A stretch of DNA of 64,000 nucleotides from an uncultured Clostridia bacterium (GCA_946407065.1 CAMJMQ010000013.1:1-64000), one strand, 5' to 3'; shown: positions 51,417 to 60,114, counted from the first letter of the stretch. Numbers and translations are program-made. The notes: generated by a model not told the origin, from the letters alone.

Positions 51417-51839
51417 CGTTAAGAAGGCTCCTTTTGGTAAAAGGTACCCCCGTTGGGGGAATGTCCGCAAAGCGGACAAGGGGAGATTCCCCTGTTAGGG
51501 GAAATGTCCGCAACGCGGACAAAAGGGTCGGCTGTCTTCGCAGAAGAAGCCGCTTCCGGCGAGGAGCTGTCGCCCGACATTTGTCGGGCGACTGATGAGG
51601 AGTTGTCCAAATCTATGATTTGGCATACAACTCCCATATAACAGCGCTCCATCGTCGTCGCGCGCTTTACTCGGTAGGCATATCCGGTTGGTATGCCTTG
51701 ACCTCGCATTGCGGCTCCTCCTCTCCCCATAACTCGGGGAGTTATGGGGACCCTGTGTTCGCGATTGGTTAAGCGCCACTGTAGGAATTGTATCAATCGC
51801 TCGAGCGTCAGCGAGATACATTTTCTTAACTTAATGATA
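51417..51839. repeat. Large composite copy of MITE family A with nested hairpins
   Basis: About 420 bp. The left end GTTAAGAAGGCTCCTTTTGG and right end GATACATTTTCTTAACTTAA match family A termini. The interior is expanded by a run of hairpins: CCCCGTTGGGG, GTCCGCAAAGCGGAC, CCCCTGTTAGGGG, GTCGCCCGAC..GTCGGGCGAC and CCCCATAACTCGGGGAG. A GATTTGG/CCAAATC segment is shared with 43956-44070. No gene. Confidence 0.75.
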
Positions 51840-51857
51840 GTAAACAAAACTGCGATC

Positions 51858-52382
51858 TCACGAATCAAAGAACTGCTGTCCGTCATCCGTGATCAATCTC
51901 TCCGTTTTCGGATATTCAAAGATCGCGGGGTTATCGGCATTTTTTTCCAGATAGTCTGCGAATTCCGCCGCGTACCACTTCGCCATCCCGAGATTGTGCA
52001 TGAGATAGTGACCGCAGTTGACCGCTGTCGCGCCGGGGATCACCTCGGCGTCTTCCACCGATTTGAACGCGGCAAGCATCAGATCATAGATCTCCCCCGG
52101 AGCGCGGTTGCCCTTGAGGATCAGGTAAAATCCCGTCAGGCATCCCATCGGACCCCAGTAGATCACCTCATCCTTCCAGTCGGGATCGTTGCGCAGAAAG
52201 GTCGCGATGATATGCTCGAGCGAATGCATCGCCGCCACATCGATCACCGGCTCTCTGTTCGGCTTTTTCAGCCTGATGTCATAGGTCGTGACCATATCAT
52301 TTCCGACATGATCCTCACGGCTGAGGAAGATGCCGGGGATGATCCTGGTATGGTCAACGGAAAAGCTCTGTATCAATTCCAT
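51858..52382 (-). CDS. luxS: S-ribosylhomocysteine lyase LuxS
   Basis: 174 residues; AAGGAG before ATG 52382. Zinc ligands are His53 and His57 in MHSLEHIIA and Cys123 in AVNCGHYLMHNLG; Glu56 and Cys81 (WGPMGCLTGFYLIL) are catalytic. It cleaves S-ribosylhomocysteine to homocysteine and DPD, the autoinducer-2 precursor, so this strain could make AI-2. Length is typical. No pfs gene is adjacent. Confidence 0.96.
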   Translation of the reverse strand: MELIQSFSVDHTRIIPGIFLSREDHVGNDMVTTYDIRLKKPNREPVIDVAAMHSLEHIIATFLRNDPDWKDEVIYWGPMGCLTGFYLILKGNRAPGEIYDLMLAAFKSVEDAEVIPGATAVNCGHYLMHNLGMAKWYAAEFADYLEKNADNPAIFEYPKTERLITDDGQQFFDS

Positions 52383-52583
52383 GTTGATCTCTCCTTTATG
52401 CTGTCATCATTTGATATGAGTTTAGCATAAAAGGAGGACTTTTTCAACACCTTAGACCAGTGAGGAGTGAGTAGTTAGGAGTTAGAAGTTGAGGGAAACG
52501 CTCCGCGTTTTGGATTGATATAAAAAACGAGTGTGGGCGGTGCCCACCAAAAACTCCTAACTCCTCACTCCTAACTCCTCACT
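52383..52583. repeat. Spacer with inverted short tandem repeats
   Basis: GTGAGGAGTGAGTAGTTAGG near 52460 is mirrored by CTCCTAACTCCTCACTCC near 52555-52580, around a GGGCGGTGCCC hairpin. A related CCTAACTCCTAATTCCTAA tract is at about 45136-45155. No gene. Confidence 0.5.
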
Positions 52584-52793
52584 TTACTGAAACATATCCT
52601 TTGCGCTGTCGAACAGATCCTCCATCGCGTCGGCGACCTTCCCTGCTTTTTTTTGCAGGGTTTTCTTACTGTTGTTCATCATCACAACACTCACCGCGCT
52701 GACCGCGATCCCTGCCGCGACGCCGCCGAGGACGCCTTTGAGCATGCCGCCCTTTTTCTCGGCAGGCGCACTGTTACTCATTGCTTTTTGCAT
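52584..52793 (-). CDS. Small YtxH-like protein
   Basis: 69 residues; AAAGGAGG 8 nt before ATG 52793. A glycine-rich hydrophobic helix (MLKGVLGGVAAGIAVSAVSV) is followed by an amphipathic charged helix (KKTLQKKAGKVADAMEDLFD), the layout of YtxH or small stress-type membrane proteins. Assignment is by resemblance; the function is unknown. Confidence 0.65.
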   Translation of the reverse strand: MQKAMSNSAPAEKKGGMLKGVLGGVAAGIAVSAVSVVMMNNSKKTLQKKAGKVADAMEDLFDSAKDMFQ

Positions 52794-52867
52794 GATTCAA
52801 CCTCCTTTGTGAGATTAGTTTCTGCAAAGACCGTTTCTATATTCCAAGATAAAAGAGGGAATTCAAA

Positions 52868-53395
52868 TTGGAAAAACCTGACAACAAAGTTTTGAACATC
52901 GTGCTCTTCGAGCCGGAGATCCCGCAAAACACCGGCAACATCGCGCGCACCTGTGCCGCTACGGGCGCAAGGCTCCACCTTGTGCGACCCTTCGGCTTCG
53001 AGATCACCGATCGCAACCTCAAGCGAGCGGGGCTCGACTACTGGTATCTCGTCGACATCACCTACTATGACAGCATCGACGACTTTTTCGCAAAGACCGC
53101 GGGCGGCGAATACTTCTTCTTTTCCACCAAGGCGCGTCACAAGCACAGCGAAGTAAGCTACCCCGACGGCGCCTACATCATTTTCGGCAAAGAAACGCGC
53201 GGTATCCCCGAGCATGTGCTCATGCGCTATCCTGACCGCTGTGTCCGCATCCCGATGATCGACGAGGCGAGATCGCTCAACCTCGCAAACTCCGTCGCTG
53301 TCGGTTGCTACGAGGTGCTCCGCCAGTGGGATTACCCCACCCTTCAAACCAAAGGTGAGCTCCACCGCCACCATTGGGAGGACATAGCTAATTGA
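52868..53395 (+). CDS. trmL: tRNA (cytidine34-2'-O)-methyltransferase TrmL
   Basis: 175 residues starting at TTG 52868 (AGAGGGAA about 8 nt upstream): the start codon is UUG. SPOUT fold marks: LNIVLFEPEIPQNTGNIART, RLHLVRPFGFEI, AYIIFGKETRGIPEHVL, RIPMIDEARSLNLANSVAV. It methylates the wobble nucleotide of tRNA-Leu. The AT-rich island follows. Confidence 0.95.
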   Translation: MEKPDNKVLNIVLFEPEIPQNTGNIARTCAATGARLHLVRPFGFEITDRNLKRAGLDYWYLVDITYYDSIDDFFAKTAGGEYFFFSTKARHKHSEVSYPDGAYIIFGKETRGIPEHVLMRYPDRCVRIPMIDEARSLNLANSVAVGCYEVLRQWDYPTLQTKGELHRHHWEDIAN

Positions 53396-53403
53396 TAATC
53401 ACA

Positions 53404-53437
53404 ATGCCCCTGACAAATTGTCAAGGGCATTTTCTTT
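53404..53437. terminator. Terminator between trmL and the AT-rich island
   Basis: ATGCCC.TGAC pairs with GTCA.GGGCAT, followed by TTTTCTTT. Confidence 0.8.
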
Positions 53438-53446
53438 ACATAAATA

Positions 53447-53920
53447 TCAATTTGTGTGTTGCTGTCCGCATCTGCATATATGAATCTCATTGGAGTTGAT
53501 TCTTCCGCAATTACTGCATTTCCATTCTGCTGAAATATTTTGTACACTTCTGTCCGTTGACACTACCGACTGACTGAGTACACCTGTTTGATTCCATATT
53601 TTCATTATCCTATTCATTTCTGCCAGTTGCTGTAATATCATAGCCATCGTGTACACAATCACAGCTATAATATCAGCCACGATCCATGTAAACAGCATCA
53701 AAGCAACATTGAAGTAGTCTTTTCCGTAGAGTGGTTCAACTTTATAGATTACGCCAAATACGATACCCATAATTGTTCCAATCAAACTTATAACCACTGC
53801 TATTGTTTTTATTGTATTTGTGTTTACCTTTTTCTCATACTCTTTTATTCTGTTTATGTTATTTTGATTTGAGTCTTTATAATTTATCATGGGTATATTT
53901 TCATATTGATTGTTCATCAT
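53447..53920 (-). CDS. Membrane protein with C-terminal zinc ribbon (AT-rich island)
   Basis: 157 residues; AAGGA before ATG 53920. Two or three hydrophobic segments (TIKTIAVVISLIGTIMGIVF, ALMLFTWIVADIIAVIVYTM) precede a cytosolic tail with a zinc ribbon (WKCSNCGRINSNEIHICRCG). No named family is recognised. It begins 7 bp after the upstream gene and is the last gene of a four-gene minus-strand operon. Codon use is markedly AT-rich compared with the flanking trmL and pgk. Confidence 0.8.
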   Translation of the reverse strand: MMNNQYENIPMINYKDSNQNNINRIKEYEKKVNTNTIKTIAVVISLIGTIMGIVFGVIYKVEPLYGKDYFNVALMLFTWIVADIIAVIVYTMAMILQQLAEMNRIMKIWNQTGVLSQSVVSTDRSVQNISAEWKCSNCGRINSNEIHICRCGQQHTN

Positions 53921-53927
53921 TAAATCC

Positions 53928-54893
53928 TTACTTTCTATTTATATGATCGAGAATATTCATGGTATTCATAAATCTCAATTCTGCTTCAATTCTTTCCGCA
54001 TTATATGTTTCAATTGCAGTTTGTTCTTGAATAGAGGATTTGATTTGCCTTGTTTGATTATTAACGCTATTTGACAGTGTTGCAATTTTATTGTTTGCCT
54101 CACGCATCGTTATTTGTAATGTTCTTTGATTATCAATAACCTGATCCAATTTATCTATTACTACATTAAGCTGTGATATGATTATACCTCTTTGTAATTC
54201 TTCGTTGTAAATATTATAGGCTCCTCTATCACCTGTCTTGCGGTCATATTCCAAGCAATATGTTCTCCCCTCGATCAAATACTGATAAAAGGAGCTAATG
54301 GCTACGATATCATGCCAATACTGACGAGAGACGATATTATAATTATAGAACTCCTCTAAACGTGTTTTGGATTCATAGTATTTCTTTTCTAAGGAGTTTA
54401 TATTCCTTTGTATTTCTGCTTTTTTTGCGTTCTCGTCACTTACTCTTTCGTTATCGGCCGCTTCTATTTTATTGAAATGTTCTACTTCATATCTGTAGCT
54501 TTCATCTAACTCCTTTTGCTCTTTTTTTGCTTTAACTGCTGCAACAATAGAACCGATTATTAATCCTCCGGCTAATCCAACACCCAATCCGGGCAAAATA
54601 CCATGCAACGGTGCCAGTATTATTGCAAATATTCCATCACGATCCCAAAACTCACCCCAATTAATAAAGATATCAATTATAAACATGATAACTGCACATA
54701 TTGCACCAATTTTCAAAATATAAAACCCATAATCAGGGGTTGCAGTATAATGTGTAGGATACTCAAGACTCTTTCTTGTACCAAGTGTTTTTAGTCTGCT
54801 TCTCATAATTTTGAGGGTCTTATCTTGTATGTAGGCATTCTTTTCCATATCTAATATGATTGCAAGATAATCTTTCAAATTTTCATAATTCAT
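53928..54893 (-). CDS. Membrane coiled-coil protein (AT-rich island)
   Basis: 321 residues from MNYENLKDYLAIILDMEKNA (ATG 54893; AAGGAG 6 nt upstream). A helix (FYILKIGAICAVIMFIIDIF) and a glycine-rich hairpin-like membrane segment (ILPGLGVGLAGGLIIGSIVA) are followed by a long charged coiled coil (about residues 135-185). A conserved-looking block comes next (EYDRKTGDRGAYNIYNEELQ), then a second helical tail with Asn/Gln-rich heptads (ANNKIATLSNSVNNQTRQIK). No family recognised. It could be a membrane sensor or scaffold for its operon partners. Confidence 0.8.
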   Translation of the reverse strand: MNYENLKDYLAIILDMEKNAYIQDKTLKIMRSRLKTLGTRKSLEYPTHYTATPDYGFYILKIGAICAVIMFIIDIFINWGEFWDRDGIFAIILAPLHGILPGLGVGLAGGLIIGSIVAAVKAKKEQKELDESYRYEVEHFNKIEAADNERVSDENAKKAEIQRNINSLEKKYYESKTRLEEFYNYNIVSRQYWHDIVAISSFYQYLIEGRTYCLEYDRKTGDRGAYNIYNEELQRGIIISQLNVVIDKLDQVIDNQRTLQITMREANNKIATLSNSVNNQTRQIKSSIQEQTAIETYNAERIEAELRFMNTMNILDHINRK

Positions 54894-54928
54894 ATTGATC
54901 TCCTTATTCACAAACTTCTTTTTGGAAC

Positions 54929-55402
54929 TTACTGCAGTAATAGCTTGATATACTTTATATCCAAATCCAACCAAATCGGACTATCCGATTTATCTTCACC
55001 TTGAATAATCCACTGTGGATAACCCAATATCCTTTTTATATTCTCTCTGCATTCACTTCTATTCTGCGACGTTTGTGCGGTATAATCATCATCGCCGATT
55101 TCAGGTAATCGATTAAACCTTTCCACCCATTCTAGTACCTCTGTTAAAGTTCTTCGATCTTTATCTCCATATACAAGGCTGAGATTATCCCAATACATAT
55201 CTCTGCGCCTTTCTACGATTATTTCATTTTCCTTTCTTCTTATTTCAAGCTTCTTCTCCTCTTCTTCTTTTTGACGGAAACGCTGTTTATCATCTATTTT
55301 TTCGGATATTGATTTTATCGCAACAATGATAATGATTAAAATAATTGCTATAACTGTAAAAATAAAAAAGCCTTTTACAGTGTTAAAAAACTCGTTGACC
55401 AT
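54929..55402 (-). CDS. Single-pass membrane protein (AT-rich island)
   Basis: 157 residues from MVNEFFNTVKGFFIFTVIAI (ATG 55402; GGAGGG 6 nt upstream). One N-terminal helix (GFFIFTVIAIILIIIIVAI) precedes a charged coiled coil (DDKQRFRQKEEEEKKLEIRR) and a C-terminal region of about 80 residues with Trp-rich WVERFNRLPEIGDDDYTAQ and ILGYPQWIIQGEDK. No known motif. Second gene of the island operon. Confidence 0.8.
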   Translation of the reverse strand: MVNEFFNTVKGFFIFTVIAIILIIIIVAIKSISEKIDDKQRFRQKEEEEKKLEIRRKENEIIVERRRDMYWDNLSLVYGDKDRRTLTEVLEWVERFNRLPEIGDDDYTAQTSQNRSECRENIKRILGYPQWIIQGEDKSDSPIWLDLDIKYIKLLLQ

Positions 55403-55425
55403 TGTATTCCCTCCATATAAACTAC

Positions 55426-55587
55426 TCATCCGTTTTTATGACTTCTGTCTTTATCCTCTGGGTTATTAGGCGTTTTTCTAATTAGACAAGTATTCTCATA
55501 ATAGTAATACTCCCCATCAAGTTCATATTCATCTCTGGAGCTTGTTCTTGTTGGCGAGAAACGAAAATCACTTATTTGATCTAGCAT
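55426..55587 (-). CDS. Small protein, 53 residues (AT-rich island)
   Basis: MLDQISDFRFSPTRTSSRDE then YELDGEYYYYENTCLIRK, with a charged tail. AAGGG precedes ATG 55587. Tyr- and charge-rich, no membrane helix. First gene of the four-gene operon, immediately downstream of the operator region. It could be the equivalent of an antitoxin or adaptor; nothing is known. Confidence 0.65.
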   Translation of the reverse strand: MLDQISDFRFSPTRTSSRDEYELDGEYYYYENTCLIRKTPNNPEDKDRSHKNG

Positions 55588-55620
55588 ATTATCCCTTCTG
55601 TCCCGAATTAGTTTTATCAA

Positions 55621-55659
55621 GTAACAATTTGTTACATAATTATAGTAACAGATTGTTAC
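55621..55659. promoter_or_regulatory. Twin operator dyads between island operon and XRE gene
   Basis: GTAACAATTTGTTAC (55621-55635) and GTAACAGATTGTTAC (55645-55659) are near-identical palindromes, centres 24 bp apart. The second lies between the divergent operon's -35 and -10. They are the natural binding sites for the adjacent XRE protein. Confidence 0.7.
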
Positions 55660-55670
55660 AATATAGTCAA
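55639..55670 (-). promoter_or_regulatory. Promoter of the island operon, overlapping an operator
   Basis: On the minus strand TTGACT (55665-55670) and TATAAT (55639-55644), separated by 20 nt. That spacer is longer than optimal and contains the whole second dyad. Confidence 0.5.
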
Positions 55671-55709
55671 GGTTTTTCTTATGTTTATAAACAATTTTGG
55701 AGAAGATAT

Positions 55710-55919
55710 ATGAAAATGCTTGGCTTAAGAGAGGCGCGTAAGAAAAAGGGCTATAGTCAACTAAAAGTTGCTATGGACTTAAATATTTCACGCGAAGCTC
55801 TCTCATATTATGAAAATGGTCAAAGATGTCCTAATTTAGAAATGCTCATTAAGCTATCAGATTATTTCAAGGTTTCCGTTGATTATTTGATTACAGGAAA
55901 AACTAATAGATACCAATAG
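55710..55919 (+). CDS. XRE-family regulator of the AT-rich island
   Basis: 69 residues from ATG 55710 (GGAG 8 nt upstream). A single Cro/C1-type helix-turn-helix: LGLREARKKKGYSQLKVAMD, LNISREALSYYENGQRCPNL, EMLIKLSDYFKVSVDYLITG. Divergent from the four-gene operon, with twin dyads between them, so it probably represses that operon and itself. Confidence 0.93.
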   Translation: MKMLGLREARKKKGYSQLKVAMDLNISREALSYYENGQRCPNLEMLIKLSDYFKVSVDYLITGKTNRYQ

Positions 55920-55938
55920 AATAGTGTCTCTCTTATAA

Positions 55939-55979
55939 ACAACCGTCAATTCAGTGATGACGGTTGTTTTTTTATTTTT
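55939..55979 (+). terminator. Terminator after the XRE gene
   Basis: ACAACCGTCA pairs with TGACGGTTGT, followed by TTTTTTATTTTT. Confidence 0.9.
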
Positions 55980-56003
55980 CCCCATTATTATTCCATTTTG
56001 CTA

Positions 56004-56033
56004 TTGCAATAGGCTACTGCTTTGTTATATAAT
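56004..56033 (+). promoter_or_regulatory. Sigma-A promoter of the pgk-tpiA-gpmI operon
   Basis: TTGCAA (56004-56009), 18-nt spacer, TATAAT (56028-56033); leader of about 70 nt. Confidence 0.65.
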
Positions 56034-56111
56034 TAATGAGTAAAATTATGGTATTGTGCGTTTGCGGTTAGCATAGGCAAACAAGCAATACACAGAAAGG
56101 ATGTTTTTATC

Positions 56112-57323
56112 ATGAAACTCAACAAGTACACCGTTGATGACATCAACTTTGCCGGCAAAAAGGTTCTTTGCCGCTGTGACTTCAACGTACCGCTCAAGGA
56201 CGGCGTGATCACCAACGATAACCGTATCACCGCCGCTCTGCCCACCATCAAGAAGATCATCGCCGACGGCGGCCAGCTCATCCTCTGCTCCCACCTCGGC
56301 AAGCCGAAGAACGGCCCTGAGGAGAAGTTCTCCCTCGCGCCCGTAGCTGTTCGTCTGTCCGAGCTGCTCGGCAAGGACGTTGTATTCGCCAATGACGACG
56401 AGGTCGTCGGCGCGAACGCCAAGGCTGCTGTTGCCGCGATGAAGGACGGCGACGTCGTTCTGCTGCAGAACACCCGTTTCCGCAAGGAAGAGACCAAGAA
56501 CCTCGAGCCGTTCAGCTCTGAGCTGGCTTCTCTGGCTGAGGTATTCGTCATGGACGCGTTCGGCTCCGCTCACCGCGCTCACTGCTCCACCGTCGGCGTG
56601 ACCGACCACATCAAGTGCACCGCAGTCGGTTACCTGATGCAGAAAGAGATCGACTACCTCGGCAACGCGGTAGAGGCTCCGGTACGTCCCTTCGTCGCGA
56701 TCCTCGGCGGCGCTAAGGTCGCGGACAAGCTCAACGTTATCTCGAACCTCCTCGAGAAGTGCGACACCCTGATCATCGGCGGCGGCATGGCTTACACCTT
56801 CGCCAAGGCACAGGGCAAGGCGATCGGTACCTCTCTGGTCGACGACACCAAGCTCGATTACTGCAATGAGATGATCAAGAAGGCTGAGGATCTCGGCAAG
56901 AAGCTCCTCCTGCCCATCGACACCGTTTGCACCAAGTCCTTCCCCGATCCGATCGACGCGCCCATCGACACCGATGTTTATGCCGCAGGCGAGATCCCCG
57001 CTGACTGCATGGGTCTGGATATCGGCCCCAAGACCCGCGAGCTCTATGCGGAGGCTGTCAAGTCCGCTAAGACCGTTGTATGGAACGGCCCCATGGGCGT
57101 ATTCGAGAACCCGATCCTCGCTGAGGGCACCATCGCGGTCGCGAAGGCGCTGGCTGAGACCGACGCTACCACCATCATCGGCGGCGGCGACTCCGCTGCG
57201 GCTGTTGTCAACCTCGGCTTCGCCGACAAGATGAGCCACATCTCCACCGGCGGCGGCGCTTCTCTCGAGTACCTCGAGGGTAAGGTTCTGCCCGGTATCG
57301 CGGCTATCGCTGACAAAGACTAA
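56112..57323 (+). CDS. pgk: Phosphoglycerate kinase
   Basis: 403 residues; AAAGGA before ATG 56112. Reversibly transfers phosphate from 1,3-bisphosphoglycerate to ADP. N-domain substrate residues are in [20 protein letters not shown] and [13 protein letters not shown]; nucleotide-domain motifs are [32 protein letters not shown] and [11 protein letters not shown]. Strong codon bias fits high expression. First gene of the glycolytic operon. Confidence 0.98.
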   Translation: MKLNKYTVDDINFAGKKVLCRCDFNVPLKDGVITNDNRITAALPTIKKIIADGGQLILCSHLGKPKNGPEEKFSLAPVAVRLSELLGKDVVFANDDEVVGANAKAAVAAMKDGDVVLLQNTRFRKEETKNLEPFSSELASLAEVFVMDAFGSAHRAHCSTVGVTDHIKCTAVGYLMQKEIDYLGNAVEAPVRPFVAILGGAKVADKLNVISNLLEKCDTLIIGGGMAYTFAKAQGKAIGTSLVDDTKLDYCNEMIKKAEDLGKKLLLPIDTVCTKSFPDPIDAPIDTDVYAAGEIPADCMGLDIGPKTRELYAEAVKSAKTVVWNGPMGVFENPILAEGTIAVAKALAETDATTIIGGGDSAAAVVNLGFADKMSHISTGGGASLEYLEGKVLPGIAAIADKD

Positions 57324-57384
57324 TCAAGAAATCATGAGGGCGGCACAGCGTCGCCCTCCATTACCATAAGAAAGGATTATTATT

Positions 57385-58179
57385 ATGATACTTGACGCTT
57401 TAACAAAAGGTATGAGAAAGACCATCATCGCCGGTAACTGGAAGATGAACAAGACCCCCAGTGAGGCGAAGGCGCTGCTCGAGGAGATCATCCCCCTCGT
57501 CAAGGACGCGAACTGCGAGGTCGTAGCCTGCGTTCCCTATGTTGACCTTGCTACCGCTGTTGAGGTCACCAAGGACACCAATATCAAGATCGGCGCTGAA
57601 AACTGCCACTGGGCAGAGAGCGGCGCTTTCACCGGCGAGATCAGCACCGGTATGCTCAAGGAGATCGGCGTAGAGTACGTTGTTCTCGGCCACTCCGAGC
57701 GCAGACAGTATTTCGGTGAGACCGACGAGACCGTCAACAAGCGTGTCAAGGCAGCTTTAGCAGCAGGCCTGAAGCCCATCGTTTGCGTCGGCGAACTGCT
57801 CTGGGAGCGTGAGTGTGATATCACCAATGAGGTCATCGCGCGTCAGCTCAAGCTCGATCTGTGGGGCGTTACCGAAGAAGAGCTCAAGAACGTTGTCATC
57901 GCTTACGAGCCTGTATGGGCGATCGGCACCGGCAAGACCGCTACCGCTGATCAGGCGGAGGAAGTCTGCGAAATGATCCGTATGTGCCTCAAGGGTCTGT
58001 ATTCGCTCGAGGCTGCTGCTTCCGTCACCATCCAGTACGGCGGCTCCATGAACGACGCAAACGCGGCTGAGCTGCTGGCTAAGACCAACGTTGACGGCGG
58101 TCTGATCGGCGGCGCTTCTCTGGTAGCTGAGAAATTCGCGAAGATCATCGAAGCAACCAAGCCCAAGGAAGATTTTTGA
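57385..58179 (+). CDS. tpiA: Triose-phosphate isomerase
   Basis: 264 residues from ATG 57385 (AAAGGA upstream); an internal ATG at 57412 would begin the usual MRKTIIAGNWKMNKTPSEA. Either is possible, the first leaving a 9-residue extension. Catalytic His is in VVLGHSERRQYFGE, Glu in VIAYEPVWAIGTGKT, and the phosphate loop is IQYGGSMNDANA. It interconverts dihydroxyacetone phosphate and glyceraldehyde 3-phosphate. Confidence 0.97.
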   Translation: MILDALTKGMRKTIIAGNWKMNKTPSEAKALLEEIIPLVKDANCEVVACVPYVDLATAVEVTKDTNIKIGAENCHWAESGAFTGEISTGMLKEIGVEYVVLGHSERRQYFGETDETVNKRVKAALAAGLKPIVCVGELLWERECDITNEVIARQLKLDLWGVTEEELKNVVIAYEPVWAIGTGKTATADQAEEVCEMIRMCLKGLYSLEAAASVTIQYGGSMNDANAAELLAKTNVDGGLIGGASLVAEKFAKIIEATKPKEDF

Positions 58180-58185
58180 TCCCAT

Positions 58186-58304
58186 AGCCTCCCTTTCCTA
58201 AGGGAGGTGGCACTTGATACATGTGTCAAGTGCCGGAGGGTTGCTAACCCTCAATCGTCGGATTTGTATATCCGATAACAGCCCCTTAGAAAAGGGAGCC
58301 TCGA
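58186..58304. repeat. MITE-like palindromic element inside the glycolytic operon
   Basis: Inverted ends: GCCTCCCTTTCCTAAGGGAG at the left, and at the right the reverse complement of CCCCTTAGAAAAGGGAGCC. The core is GGCACTTGATACATGTGTCAAGTGCC, an almost perfect dyad. It is 119 bp, lies between tpiA and gpmI, and could form a stable RNA structure in the operon transcript. Confidence 0.7.
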
Positions 58305-58323
58305 TATGAGAGGAATTGAAAGA

Positions 58324-59844
58324 ATGAAAAAAACACTTGCATTAATCATCATGGACGGTTTTGGTATCGCTCCCAAGTACGGCAACGCCATCGACTATGC
58401 GCGCACGCCGCACCTTGACCAACTGTTCTTTAAAAATCCCGTTACCATGATCGGCGCGTCGGGTCTTGACGTAGGCCTGCCGCACGGTCAGATGGGTAAC
58501 AGCGAGGTCGGCCACACCAACATGGGCGCGGGCCGTATCGTGTATCAGGAGCTCACCCGTATCACCAAAAGCATCGAAGACGGCGATTTCTTCGAGAATG
58601 AGGCGATGAACAAGGCGATCGACAACTGCAAGGCAAACGACAGCTCCCTGCATCTGTTCGGTCTGCTCTCCCCCGGCGGCGTTCACAGCCACAACACCCA
58701 TCTGTACGGAATCTTAGAGCTCGCCAAGCGCAAGGGACTTTCTAAGGTCTACATCCACGCGTTCCTCGACGGCCGTGACGTACCCCCTTCCAGCGCGAAG
58801 GAATATGTCGCCGAGGCAGTCGAAAAGTGCGCTGAGATCGGCGTCGGCAAGATCGCTACCATCAGCGGACGTTACTACGCGATGGACAGAGATAATCGCT
58901 GGGAGCGCGTCGAAAAGGCGTATGCCGCAATCGTCTACGGCGAGGGCGTACAGGAGACCGATCCCGTACAGGCGGTGCAGAACAGCTATGACAACGGCGT
59001 GACCGATGAGTTCATGCTGCCTGCCGTCATCGCCGGCGGCGACACTGTCAAAGCGAACGACAGCGTCATCTTCTACAACTTCCGTCCCGACAGAGCGCGC
59101 GAGATCACCCGCACCTTTGTCGATGACGATTTCAACGGCTTTGAGCGCAGGAACGGCCGTTTCCCCGTCACCTACGTCTGCATGACGCAGTATGACGCGA
59201 CCATGCCCAACGTCGAGGTCGCCTTCAAGCCGCAGAAGCTCGTCAACACCCTCGGCGAGTATCTCTCCGACAACGGCTTGACCCAGCTGCGTATCGCCGA
59301 GACCGAGAAGTACGCGCATGTCACCTTCTTCTTCAACGGCGGCGTTGAAAAGCAGTATGAGGGCGAGGATCGCATCCTTGTCAAGTCCCCTGCCGTCGCT
59401 ACCTACGACATGCAGCCCCATATGAGCGCCTACGAGGTCACCGAAAAGTGCGTCGAGGCAATCAAGAGCGGCAAGTATGACGTGATCATCCTCAACTTTG
59501 CCAACTGCGACATGGTCGGTCACACCGGTGTGTTCGACGCGGCAGTTAAGGCGGTCGAGGCAGTCGACTGGGGTGTCAAGAAGGTATCCGACGCGATCGC
59601 CGAGATGGGCGGCGTGACCTGCATCACCGCGGATCACGGCAACGCCGATCGCATGATCGACCGCGACGGTACTCCTTTCACCGCGCACACCACCAACCCC
59701 GTACCCTTCTGCGTCGTCGGTTATGACGAGTGCAAGGAGCTGCGCGCGGGCGGCGTGCTCGCGGATATCGCGCCCACTATGCTCGACATCATGGGTCTGC
59801 CTCAGCCCGAGGAAATGACCGGCAAGAGCATGATCATTAGATGA
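58324..59844 (+). CDS. gpmI: 2,3-bisphosphoglycerate-independent phosphoglycerate mutase
   Basis: 506 residues from MKKTLALIIMDGFGIAPKYG (ATG 58324; AGGAA upstream). Metal-dependent enzyme: the catalytic Ser lies in LPHGQMGNSEVGHTNMGAGR; metal ligands are in ADHGNADRM and DMVGHTGVFDAAV; FLDGRDVPPSSA and FYNFRPDRAREITR are conserved. It converts 3- to 2-phosphoglycerate. Third gene of the glycolytic operon. Confidence 0.97.
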   Translation: MKKTLALIIMDGFGIAPKYGNAIDYARTPHLDQLFFKNPVTMIGASGLDVGLPHGQMGNSEVGHTNMGAGRIVYQELTRITKSIEDGDFFENEAMNKAIDNCKANDSSLHLFGLLSPGGVHSHNTHLYGILELAKRKGLSKVYIHAFLDGRDVPPSSAKEYVAEAVEKCAEIGVGKIATISGRYYAMDRDNRWERVEKAYAAIVYGEGVQETDPVQAVQNSYDNGVTDEFMLPAVIAGGDTVKANDSVIFYNFRPDRAREITRTFVDDDFNGFERRNGRFPVTYVCMTQYDATMPNVEVAFKPQKLVNTLGEYLSDNGLTQLRIAETEKYAHVTFFFNGGVEKQYEGEDRILVKSPAVATYDMQPHMSAYEVTEKCVEAIKSGKYDVIILNFANCDMVGHTGVFDAAVKAVEAVDWGVKKVSDAIAEMGGVTCITADHGNADRMIDRDGTPFTAHTTNPVPFCVVGYDECKELRAGGVLADIAPTMLDIMGLPQPEEMTGKSMIIR

Positions 59845-59889
59845 CGCGTGCGTCCTGATTCCGCCTGACGCGTGCGTCTTGATTCCGCC
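59842..59889 (+). repeat. Tandem duplication of 24 bp at the gpmI stop
   Basis: TGACGCGTGCGTC(C/T)TGATTC plus CGCC occurs twice in tandem. The first copy begins with the TGA stop of gpmI. Confidence 0.8.
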
Positions 59890-60022
59890 TTTTGAAAGGT
59901 TCTTTATCATCTTTTAAAGACTTCAACGGCGTGTCAAAAAAGACATGAAAGTGTCACGTTTTCGATGTGTGCTTACACGGAAAACACGGAATCAATCATG
60001 TTCTGATCAATCTTAAATTACC

Positions 60023-60054
60023 AAAAGCTCCCGATCCATTCGGGAGCTTTTTTC
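60023..60054 (+). terminator. Terminator of the glycolytic operon
   Basis: AAAAGCTCCCGA pairs with TCGGGAGCTTTT, followed by TTC. The same AAAAGCTCCCGA-type stem recurs after the CotH gene and after the EF-G gene. Confidence 0.85.
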
Positions 60055-60114
60055 TTGTATCTGCGATCATGCTGTGATATAATAATGCAAAAACCTCACC
60101 GAAAGGATGAGACC

